Assembly (NCBI GenBank): GCA_011634665.1
Contig: WAEK01000005.1
Coordinates: 124,001 to 188,000, forward strand
Source: Mortierella sp. BCC40632
Lineage: Eukaryota > Mortierellomycota > Mortierellomycetes > Mortierellales > Mortierellaceae
Direction of reading: 5' to 3'
Length of the DNA stretch: 64,000 nt
The notes under the pieces are model-generated. The model saw only the letters and a program-made list of their open reading frames with translations, did not search any database and was not told the DNA's origin. The position numbers and the translations under genes are program-made. Shown piece after piece: positions 34,869 through 45,428 of this stretch. Position 1 is the stretch's first letter; each line of letters opens with the position of its first letter.

Positions 34869-35597
34869 ATACCTGCCTCCCCCCTCCCCCAACATACCCT
34901 TTCCTCAACATCTCTCCCATCTCATCTTATCCTATCCCTCTCCTCCTTTTCCTCTCCTCAACGGCCTCCTGCTTATTTCCATACTTTCCCTTTTGTCCGA
35001 GTTAGGCTGTTTATCATGCTCAATTTGCTATTTGTTCCGCATCTGTCCATGGCCCTCTTCCCCTTGTTTTTCTAGCATACCTAAAAGAGACCCCCCCCTT
35101 CCTTCCCTCTCCCTCCCCTTTCCATCACTCCTTTCGGCTCTCTCGTCTTTTTAGACGTACTGCATCTCTATATACTGAGTTTTTGGCTACCTTAAATACC
35201 CTACGCCCATCCTCCCTTTCACTTTATCTTTCAACTATTTACTAATCCACTTGTATATTATTTCATTCTAATCGTTCGCTAATAAACGATGAGTCCTGCT
35301 GCCATGCAATTCGGTACTCGCAACTGAGTCTGGATGCGGCCTTACATTCTCTATTTCCACTTGACTATTAAATTATTTCTACACATACACGATCAGGGCC
35401 TTTTCAAAAAAAAAAAAAAAAAAAAAAAAAAGAAAAAAAAGAAAAAAACATGGGAGCTGACCAATGTCAAAAAGAGGAGAGAAGTAAAGAGACAGAAAAA
35501 AAACCACGGGAGTGTCCCACATTCTGATCCCCAACCTTTTTCTCCATTTCATATTTTTTTTTTTTTTTTTTTATCATTCTTCTCTCTCCTTTCACTA
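34869..35597. other. convergent 3' flanks
   Basis: Lies between the convergent fusion gene and RPC4. It contains a C/T-rich stretch, an AATAAA-like 'aataaacgatgag' near 35281, an A run of about 25 bases at 35407-35431, and T runs near 35551-35572. No gene. Confidence 0.5.
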
Positions 35598-37874
35598 CTA
35601 TAGAGTATCATCGACCTCCAGTCCATTCAAGAGTTGTGTCAAGTTGGGAACACAAACCATCCGTTTCAAGAGTGAACCCATCACAAAGGCTTGCTTCTGC
35701 TTCGAGTCAATGACAACCAAGTCCTGCAAAAACGTGCATTCCGAACCTGAAGAGACATCCATAATGATGTCGCCCACCTTCATCTTGACCTTGCCTGATT
35801 TATAGACAAGTAACCGGCCAATCTTACCCTCCTGTTGAAGTTGTTGAGCCTCCTCCAATTCTTCTTTGGTGGTAGAAGTCGCTCCATTGTTTGCACTTAC
35901 TGCTGCTCTGGGACGTGCTCTTTGGCCTCCTGGCGCTGCCGTTGGGCCGGCACCATCCGCCCCAGTAGTCAACGAAGCATTGTTATCCTGTGACTCAGCC
36001 TTGACAGAGACAGGTTCATTATCTGAGACCATGATGGGTCGATCCTGGTCCACGGGCTCGGGCTTGACAGCCAACAATCCTTCTTCAGTATCCTCTGTTT
36101 TGTCCGTGCCATCAGGAGTGCTGTACAAAGAGGACGAGGTTGGAGTGGGGGTGGTAGACAAGGGTACAGTGACGACAGGCCTAGGCTTGAATGTTGGCAT
36201 GATGCTGGGAAACTGAAAGAAGAACAGTTGATCCACTTCCTCCTGTCAAAGAAACCCAATATGTGGTGATCCAGGTGTAGAGAATAAAAAGTTAGAAAAA
36301 AGCGATGATGTGCTTAGTGGGTCTGGATAACGAGCCAGGGCCAGCTTTTTTTGTCTTCTCCTCCTCCCCCCTCTTCCGCCTTCCAATACTGTTGACTTAC
36401 AGATGGCAAAAGATCCTGCGCTGGACCTTCAATTTTCGGCTTATACTCCGCTTCGTTCTCGTCTTAAATAAGGCAGAGTAAAAGTCCCACGGGTCAATAG
36501 TACAAGAAGGGAAAAAGTGGCAGTTGGTTAGCTCTTGGATTGTCAGGAGCAATAAGGCGATAGTTTCTAAAAGGTGCACACACAAAAAGAAAAAAAAAAA
36601 AGGCTGGTCTTACCCATTACATCGTCTTCTGATCGATCGACACTGCTATGTGAATCGACTCCTCCGTTGTTGCTAGGCTCCTTCTTAATAGTCACTTTCA
36701 CATCTTCATTCGGGTTGATCAATCCTGTTGGTGCAGAGGCGTCTGTGGTAGTAGATCCAAACTTCATGTCCACAGCTGCATCTCCATAGTATTCGCGATC
36801 TTCGCCAGAAAGTGCTCCTGCTTCCATCTTGACAGGCTGTGCTCCTGTATAACTCCAATGCGCTCCACTTGCTCCACCTCCTGATGCAACTTGTCTTGAA
36901 CGGGCTAGGGAAAAAAGAAGGAAGGGCAAGCAACGCAAACACAGGCATTGGCAGATGGATTCTGGTCAACAACTTGCTCATATTGTCTCTGGACAAAAAT
37001 CGACATGTGCACATCTCATTTGTGATTCTTACCCATTGCAGCTGGACCCAGTGAGAAAGGACCAGAAGCTGTTGAAGCCACTTCCATGGGAGCGCCACGA
37101 CCACGACCACGACCACGACCACGGCCACTTCCTCGTTCTCTTCCGCGGAACTATTCAATCGTGTTGTCAAATCCTAAGTAAGTAGGCTTGAACACATAAA
37201 GGAAACAAGTGTATCGAGCATTTTTCTTGTAGTGGTTGGTTTTTTGGTATCTTGATTCTGATAGTCAGCTTCCTGGATATCCTCATTACCTCTCCACGGC
37301 CAGAATCAGCGCCCGCTCCTGCCCTTGCTTCCTCTAGCAGTGATGGTGCTCTATGATGACATAATTGTCGAGTCCGGGGTTAGCGCTCTAACTATAAGAT
37401 GCATGCATTAAAGCAGTTGCAAGTCTTTGGTGTCTGCATCGAGTTCCACTGAGGCTGGAAGATCCAAGGACACAAAAGAGGATAGAGTTGACTCTTACGC
37501 ATCCTTCTTGTTACGCTTTGTTGGAACTGTGGGAGTAAATTTAATCTAGAGAAGGTTGTATATTGGAGAACGGATCAGTTTTCGGTTAGAGCTCCATGAA
37601 TAGGCGCAAGTCGAAATATTAGACTTTAGTCCTCAGTCTCTAGTCTCTGCTGGCTCTTTTTTTTTTATGAAGACTTCCAAGAATCGCCTCGTACCTTGGA
37701 TACACCTCCACGGGTAGAGGAACCGGCGGCTGCGCCTCCACGCCCTCCGCGCACGGACGACAGACGCCCTGTTGGTGTCGCTGCTGTTGCATGGAGAGAT
37801 CCAATGGGCCGGCTGGATCCTGCGGCATTCGATGACGATGACGACGATGAGCCCCGTCCAGTATCCTCAGACAT
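35598..37874 (-). CDS. RPC53: RNA polymerase III subunit RPC4 (C53)
   Basis: Predicted 467-aa RPC4-family subunit. Seven exons: 37874-37695, 37545-37499, 37350-37290, 37150-37033, 36904-36614, 36462-36401, 36242-35598, all phase-consistent with GT-AG introns. Diagnostic parts are the N-terminal IKFTPTVPTKRNKK motif, an RG-repeat segment (FRGRERGSGRGRGRGRG), and the C-terminal RPC4 block GKIGRLLVYKSGKVKMKVGD with ECTFLQDLVV. C53 works with C37 in promoter opening, termination and reinitiation of Pol III, so this gene's product would transcribe loci such as the tRNA-Glu in this window. Exon 6 (62 nt) and exon 2 (47 nt) are short. The RG repeat is encoded by tandem CGACCA-type units. Confidence 0.92.
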
Positions 37875-37947
37875 ATTAATGATAGTCTTTGTCTTTGAAA
37901 TTGTCTAGAAGTCGAGCAAATGAGTCCTTGATGCCTTCTGTCGAAGG

Positions 37948-37981
<34 letters not shown>

Positions 37982-38033
37982 TGATGCTGCACTGTGAAAG
38001 TTATTTACACTCGATTTTATTTTTTTTACGCTG

Positions 38034-38536
38034 TCACACAACTCGCTCGACTGGGCGACGCGGAGGTAGAGGGAGTACAAGTCGCTCGTTTCGTTTCCAG
38101 AATGCAATCAGCTCCCTTGCCATTCGCTCTGGTTCATCTTCCTGGACAGCATGCCCAGAGTTGGGAAAGACCATCAACTGGAACTTGCCCTGCATCTGAG
38201 CAATCGTCATCTCAGTATCCAGCCGATCGGTTCCTGCCAGAATGAGAAGTCGTCCAGCTTTAGCGGAGAGGAATTTTTGAGTCAGCCCAGTGAACCATCC
38301 TTTCCAGTACTGCTCAGAGGCTGCGAGATCTGTCCGCCAGATGTAGGTTGGACTGTCGGGACTGCTATCCTTGGATGGAATAACGAGGGGTGGACAGGAT
38401 ACTCTTGCAGACTCCAAGTTCCGGACTGTCCCCGATCTGACTCTATCAACGTGGGATTTCCAATGAGAGCGGAGCAGGAAAGAGATGAGTGTCACAAAGA
38501 AAGCGTATTTGGGCGTTAGGGACAAGGTGATGGCAA

Positions 38537-38568
<32 letters not shown>

Positions 38569-39896
38569 AAGAAAAAAGGACACGAGAGGGTTTCAAAGTA
38601 CTCTTCTCTTTTCCACCCCTCTCTTTCCTTGAGGTTTGTCAAAGGGATGTTGCATATCATTACTTACCCCCACTGTATGACCTGGTCTAGTGACCGAAAG
38701 TGGGTTGGTCTCCGCTTTAGCCATCCATCCATGTTGGCTAACGTCTCAATAGCAACACCTAACCAGCACACAAAGAGGAGGTCAAGAAAAGAAAGATCTC
38801 GAACGCGATTTCAACAGACCCCAAGAAGGTGAGGTATCTCTACAGACTTCAACTCCAGATACATGCACGCTATTTTTTTTAATACCTTCAACAATGTCAA
38901 GAACGGCCACGCCGACTAGGTTAGGGATCATGCCCCTCGATGCAGCCTCTGAAATGACTGCACCACCCATACTATCAAATTATATAAAAGCGGGGCAAAT
39001 TATGAGTGCATGCAGCTATTGCTGTGATCCGATCCATGGAAGTATGAAAAGACTGAAGAAGAAGAAGAAGAAGAAGAATAATAATAAAAAAGAGCCTTCT
39101 ATACCTGTGTCCAATAAGGACGATCTCTGGCGATTGTTCTCCAATGACTGCCCGAACAACATTTCTTAAATCCATTGCAAATCGATCCAGTGATAGGTTG
39201 TGCTCATCTTTTGAAATCGTCGCGCCTAATGAAGAAGAAGAAGAAAAGAAGAAGAAAAGAAAAGAAAAGAAATGGAAAAACGAGAAAAGGAGAGGATAAG
39301 TCCCGATACCTGAACATCACCAGGAGCGATATCTCTCTCATCTAAACCAGTAGAACCACAATATCAGTGCAAACAAAGGACACATTACCATGACCGCGAG
39401 CATCGTAACTAAGGACGCTGACACTATCTCCAGCCATTTTCTTGATTTCCTTAGCCGCTGATGCAAACGAGAGCGCGCTCAAACCCGCGCCATGGTGAAA
39501 CACAAACAATGGAGCTCCTGGTTTACCACACACTTCGTAAAGAGTGAATGTCGCTTCCGAGTCATCTCCTGTCGATCCACTGTTACCATCGCCATCGCTT
39601 TCGTCCGAAACAAAGATTTGGCGTTTCTGATCGAAAAACTCGTTCCATTCTACAGGCGAATAGCGGTCCTTGATACTTTTTTTACTCCCACGGAGACCAG
39701 GGAGCTTGTACTGTGAGGACAATGAAGGGTGAACAGCGGGAGAAGGGTTCAAAGGGTCGATTTTCAGGGCTGATATCTCCAGGTCCTGCTCTTGAACTTC
39801 ATGGTCATGACCTTCGTCTTCGTCGTCGTCGTCAAAGTGTGGTGGCAAAGGTGGTGGACGATTTTTGTACATGGTTCTCAATAGGTTTCCTGACAT
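38034..39896 (-). CDS. PPE1: protein phosphatase methylesterase 1
   Basis: Predicted ~411-aa alpha/beta hydrolase that removes the C-terminal methyl ester from the PP2A catalytic subunit. Exons: 39896-39389, 39341-39321, 39225-39105, 38971-38886, 38758-38668, 38442-38034. The PPME1 entry block SPVEWNEFFD is in exon 1, followed by HHGAGLSALSFA (oxyanion region). The nucleophile Ser is in GHSMGGA, split across exons 3 and 4. LAGTDRLD carries the likely Asp and SGHAVQEDEPE the catalytic His. The tiny exon 2 and the start of exon 3 have an equally valid alternative (39341-39310 joined to 39202-39105) giving 407 aa. Convergence of family motifs makes the identity firm. Confidence 0.9.
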
Positions 39897-40116
39897 GGTT
39901 TAAGCTCCTCTTTGTGTGTGTGCGCAAATTTTATAAAGACTCTTGTCCCGTTATTCTTTGACTGAAAATGAGTATTGCGTGAACTTTTTGAATGGATGAA
40001 GGAGTGCGAATGGAGGTCCCCTTTGTTCTACGATTACAAAAAAATAAGTACAGTCACATGGGGGAGGGGGGCAGGGAGGTTTTCTCTTGCCCATTCATGA
40101 ACAGCAAGGCAATGGC
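39897..40116. other. short bidirectional promoter region
   Basis: Only about 220 bp separate the divergent PPME1 ATG (39896) and the orphan gene ATG (40117), so both promoters must overlap here. No clear TATA element. Confidence 0.4.
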
Positions 40117-40450
40117 ATGGAGCAACAACTACCGCAGCAGCAACACCTGGACCGATCATCCACGCCCGACTCAGATGCCACTACCATCTCATGCCCAGGC
40201 TCACCCAACGGGCAATTCACATCCTCTACTTCTAACAGAGACCTGGTGTTGTCTGTAGTTACTCCAGAGGAACAGCAGGCGTCACTTGAACTGGCTTCAG
40301 TCCAGGATGAACTACAGACCGTACTCGAGTATGTGGATCATGGTATGATCCTCAAAAGTTTTGATACTTTGAGCAGACTCACGGATATTGCAGTCACCAA
40401 CTGTGAAAGACTTGGTAATTGGGAAAAAGAAGATGTGGCAATGACTCCTT

Positions 40451-40515
<65 letters not shown>

Positions 40516-40959
40516 CTTTGACTATTGGCACAGCGTTTTAAGGCAAGCAAAGTCAACTCTCTAAAACGTATAATGTTCAACTACTTTGTAGGGCTCGTCT
40601 CGGATGATAGTAGTCGCCAGGCAATGGATCAAAGGATCGGCTTCTGGACCGGGCTCAATAATTGCTGGCTCTTTGCCTTTTCTCATTTCAACAGTTCAAG
40701 ATCTGAAGACCAACAACTAAGAGAACACCACCTTCACCATCTCCACAACAGTGTCAAACTTTGGGCAGACAGACTTGAGAAGTATGGCTTGGTCAATTAT
40801 GAGCTTGGACTCTGGGAACAAGACATTTTGGAGGCAATTGAGGTGTGCTTGGTCAGCACGGTCATCTTTGGACTCCCTTCTGGAACACCAGCAATGGATC
40901 TCATGGGGACTGGAATCGAGGGAGAAGAAGGGGAGAGCCAAGTCAGAACTGAGAAATGA
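40117..40959 (+). CDS. conserved-looking protein of unknown function
   Basis: Predicted 221 aa in two exons, 40117-40414 and 40592-40959, joined in phase. The N-terminus is Gln/Ser/Pro-rich. Two helical-looking parts follow: LASVQDELQTVLEYVDHG in exon 1 and a His-rich segment EHHLHHLHNSVKLWADRLEKYG in exon 2. I recognise no family. The frame is open upstream to 40087 only from a TTG, so the ATG at 40117 was taken. The 3' end is uncertain: GTGTGC at 40843 could be a donor, and a coding-like stretch (GELFSALLTYALPCQVLTEC, about 41070-41130) suggests more short exons to about 41290. The single intron contains a long (CT)n tract. Confidence 0.55.
40452..40511. repeat. (CT)n microsatellite in an intron
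   Basis: About 30 perfect CT units inside the 177-nt intron 40415-40591, making up a third of it. It lies ~80 nt before the acceptor, too far to be a normal polypyrimidine tract. Confidence 0.95.
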
Positions 40960-42834
40960 TGAAAAGGCGTTCAGGTCGAGTTTTTTCTATTGAGAGCGTG
41001 ATTCAGTCAATGGACCCTTTCCTGTGATGCAGATCTAGCTTCTCTTGTCTTGTGATCGGTTCAAGGCATCGGCGAGCTCTTCTCAGCTCTGCTCACCTAT
41101 GCGCTACCCTGTCAAGTTTTGACAGAATGTGTCAAAAACTTTTTTGGAGGAAGGGGTCTGTAATGCAGATGATTTCTACTCCCACTAGGCGTGTAGAACG
41201 GAAGAGTCGGTGTAAATACCGATCTTGGTCCATGGACAATGACACCAGTTTCACACTGATTCGAAAAGGCAACTTTAATACAAGTATGTAGTAGAAACAA
41301 TGCTCCAGGACGATTAACCATTGCTCAGTCAACTTTATAGAAAAATGTTCTTGTGAGAAACATGGGTTAAAGATCACTGTGGAAAGTGCAATTATACTTT
41401 TACCCTAGTCATATGAATACACTAACAGTCATGAATTCACCAGGGACTCCTTGTGTTTTACTAAGACAATACCTGGACACCTCATAAACTCCTAGGTGAC
41501 GCAATGGAGCTGTCAATGACCACCTCTTTTTATTTCAATTTTTCTGCCGCCAGGCCCAATACTTTCCTCACCTAACATCATGAGCCCCATCACCGCTGTA
41601 GCTAGTTGGCTGCCGTAGATAATACCTAGAGAGGTACTCAAGGATGACTGGAAGTCGTCATTGGTACCCAGTTGGGAGAGGTTATAACTAGAAATTCTTA
41701 TCAGCGCATTTTCTTTCTTCCCTGGCTGGCTGGCTGAATTGGTGACTGTTTGAAGCGAGCAACACGCGAAACGGGCGTTGATTGGATGGTATCGAGTTTA
41801 CACATAACAAACGAGACTCCAATGCAAAACGTAGGCACAGCCTCAAGACGACTTGAATCCTGGGAATTATCTTTTGTTTTTTTTATATATTTTATTTTAG
41901 CAAGTAAACACGCCTCTAGTCTCTGGAAGCACGTCAACACTGGATTTATTGGCTGTTGAACTTTATTCTCTTTTGATTGAGCAATACTAGGTGAAGTGTG
42001 AGAGTTGTATGGGCGAAGCATATGTGTCTTTTTTTGACCCGATAATGCACGCAATCACGCGCGAGGTTTTTGTGTCTGACTGCATGGATGCGTACATCAA
42101 TGTGTGGGAAACGAGGGAGGGACATCCATGTCATCCATTTTTGCATCAATATACGGATGAGGGAGAAGAGGGCTGACAGGTTGCAGTGGGTAACGCTAAA
42201 ACCAATGAGCTCCAAGAAAGAAAAGCAGGGGGTGGTAGCGGGAAGAGAAGGGAAGCGGGATGAGCAGGATGAGCAGGATGAGCAGGAGAAGAGTGAAGAA
42301 AGAGAAGAAAGAGAAGGACTAGGGTAGTAGAAGAGGAAACGAGATGAAGGATGTGTGGGAAAACAAAAAGACCTACCAGGTGTACCTGTTGGCTTCTGCT
42401 CAATTCAGCCTACATCATGTGTGGAGTTCAAACGGGCATGAGCCTAAAATAAAAAAAAGGAGAACATGTCACTCCTGATCTCGGGTTAGCTGTTACGGCT
42501 CCAAAGATGAGAGACTGACTACACAGGGAGTCTTCAGCATGTGCATGCATTTGGGGCAAACGTCCATGGATCGGGTCACTCGCTTCCAAGAGAATACACG
42601 AGTCAAGGAGGGATGCATGTCCATACTTGGTACCATAGATGCCAATGTATCCGTTGGTACTGGTTAGTTTGATGTCCTTCGTTTAGGCGCCATCACCAAC
42701 TACACTATCGGGGTGACCAGCCGTTCACATTGCATGCTGAAAATCGGCTTTATACATTTCAACGTTCAATACATACAAGGAAAGGGGAGAGGGAGGGAAA
42801 GTAGGGAGTGTTTCGTCTAATCGAAGGGATACTT
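40960..42834. other. intergenic, possible extra exons at left
   Basis: The first 330 bp may hold further exons of the orphan gene (see 40117-40959). Beyond that no gene is supported. A 9-bp GATGAGCAG repeat (three copies) lies at about 42257-42285. Purine-rich sequence precedes the ZIP gene 3' end. Confidence 0.45.
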
Positions 42835-44184
42835 CTACGCAAATCTACCGATGATGGCCATAACGGCCGCGCCGGCCCACAACGCCAAGAAGCACATAGA
42901 CTTGAGTCGCTTGGATTCTCTTCGGATCTCACTGTTCAAATTGAATTCAATAGCAAGTAGGTTCACATAACCCATATAGAGGAGAATACCAGTCGATATC
43001 GAGTCAAAGATGCCCTCGATAAGCAAGGCCGACTTTGATGTGGAGCTATAGGAGCTCGAGATACCGATGCCGATCGAAACACCGATAGGGGTGGTCAGGG
43101 AAAAGATGAGGGCCATAATGTAGTGGGTATATGTCGTTTTGAAATCTAGTTCTGCAATCCTTGCACCCAATGCGAAGCCTAGAAGTGATACGGTTAGGAT
43201 ACATGAATATACCCCACATATATGCGTTAAAAAGTATATATTTTCTTTCTTTTGTCACGTCAAAGCAACCAATAGCTCAGAACGGCTTTCCCAAGTCAAG
43301 TTTTCCTATTACTAACCTTCGAAGAACTGATGGACAACGAGGGCAATCATGAGTCCTATGAAATTAGAACCGAGTGACACTCCGAGAGAGACACCAATGA
43401 TAACTGAATGGGCTGCAATACCGGCCTCAAGGATATAGGTGGAGATCTTGCGCTGGGATTTGTCCAGTAGCGCGAGTCCATGCGAATGAGAGTGTCCAAT
43501 CTCTTGAGTATGATGATGATCTTTTGGATAGTCATCAGTCATAGCATCGGCTAGTGCTTCGTTCAGCTTAGGGGACGAATGCTTTGTAATTGAAGACCCA
43601 GAGGACCTGATGGCTGGCGAGGAGAGGTCCTTTGGTTCCTGAGACTTATGGTTCGAATCGCATAAGGAGACAGAAGAGCAAGAGTCTGAGCTTGGTGTAC
43701 TTTCGAGGATGTGGATAGTGTGACCTGGATACGTAGCAATGCCAATGGCTCCCAATTCTCCGAGATCTAACTCGGCAGGGCCACTTTCTAGAGTGCCTGC
43801 AGAATCTCGCATTCGTCTCTCGTTGTGCTCCACTGCAATAAACTCTATCCAGTGCATAAACAGTGACGAGAGAAGGATAAAGAGCCCCCCAAACGCGGTG
43901 TAGTTCTCTGAAAACACGGGCCCAAGACAAGGCGACGAGAGATTGGCCATTGCCGTTGGGAGCATGTGGATAAAGGCTGTGGAGAGAATGATGCCCGTGC
44001 CAAACTGTTTGCTCAGCATCAGGAACTTGGTAGAGAACTGGAGCGATTTGATCTTTGAGGTAATGACAGGTAAAAAGACGCCTGTAGCACTGGCAGCGAG
44101 AATGATAAAGATACAGGCGATATGGAGACCCATATTGTACTGACTCATGTCGTTGGTCTCTTCCTGGCACTCGTCAGCCGCCAT
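42835..44184 (-). CDS. ZIP-family zinc/iron transporter
   Basis: Predicted 403-aa ZIP transporter in two exons, 44184-43317 and 43178-42835. The ATG sits in a strong context (GCCATGG). Eight helices are expected: three in the N-terminal part including ILSTAFIHMLPTA, then a long cytosolic loop with the HSHSHG metal-binding motif near its end. TM4 contains EAGIAAHSVIIGVSLG and TM5 HQFFEGFALGARI, the two helices that form the metal site in this family; the intron interrupts TM5 just after FFEG. It would import Zn2+ (or Fe2+) into the cytosol at the plasma membrane or from the vacuole. Which metal cannot be told from sequence. Confidence 0.93.
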
Positions 44185-45428
44185 GGCTAATCGATGATGA
44201 GGGAGAGGAGGGAGAGTTGTGGTGTGTTAGGAGAAGGGACTAGCGGAGCGAGAGGCGAGTGAACGTCAATCTTCCGAGACAAAGGGTCCTGCTACCTTCT
44301 TGTCTTCGAGCAAGAACCTTCGCTGTGGAGAACCAGCTCATGGGGAAGTTGTAGTAATGTGAACGTCGAGGTGAGGGGGGATGAGAGGAGGGGGATGAGA
44401 GGAGGGTTGGGGGGAAAAGGTCGAGGGCAGGGGACGAGTAAGGTTGGGAAAAGAGACAGGATGCAGGATGCAACAGAGAAGGAGAGAGTGAGTGAGTGAA
44501 AGAGGGTGCGAGAGAAAGAGAAATGCTGCGGGTAGGGACAAATGACCAGAAAGGGGGAGGTGAGAGGGAAGGAGAGAGGGAATGTGAGAGGGAAGGAAGA
44601 AGAGGAAAGGGAAGAGCGAGAAAAGTGAATCGAGACAATGGAAAATCAAGAATGGAGGGATGAGATGGATGAGCAAATAATGAATGAAGATGGGTGAAAG
44701 AATGAAAGAATGAAAGAGTTGGATCAACGAAACGAGAAAGGGGGTCTCCAGCAGAGGGGCCGAGAACAGGAAGAAAGGGCGGAGCGAGCAACCACGATGT
44801 GGTGAAAGTGAGGGAGACCGGAAATAGGCAGGAGCGAGAGAGCGAAGGAGAGACCGGCAGGTGAACCCAACGGGCGTCTTGGAGGCGAGTCGATTCCCGT
44901 CAACACTGGAATATGAGGGTTGGACCGTTCGATCCTCCTCGCAGGGTCGCTCCGCCATGACCAAAGGGGTCCTCGCGTGCCAGAAAAGATAGCCAACTCA
45001 ATTGAATGTTCCGAGCGGGATTCGATCACACAACTTCTACAATCCTCCCCCCACAGTTCTGTCTGTTAAGGGGTGGAGCTACGCCTCGCGGCCTCGGTTT
45101 GACCGAAAAGGGGCCAGCGGATGACCGACAGCATTTGCAGGTCCTTCGTTGTTCATTCTCGTTCGAGGCTCGCAGTCCACTGGCATTCCCACTGGCTTTT
45201 TAGCATCTGTACCCCGGCACCAACCTATTGACATTGCCCCTGGAGCAGAGGAGGCATTCGGCATTCGGCATTCTCGCCAGCATTGCACGTATAAACTCGA
45301 AACCCTTTCTTCACAGCAGCAGTCCGCTCGCCTTGTAGACCACCATTGCCTTGCTTTGATCAATTCGATCGTACATTCCCCTCCTCCTTTTTGCAAACAG
45401 GAGCCTACGGCGCCTTCGATGAACTAAA
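44185..45428. other. divergent intergenic region, purine-rich
   Basis: Between the ZIP gene and the ankyrin-UBA gene. From about 44.35 to 44.85 kb it is purine-rich, producing Ser/Leu/Pro shadow frames on the minus strand. No gene was recognised. Confidence 0.5.
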
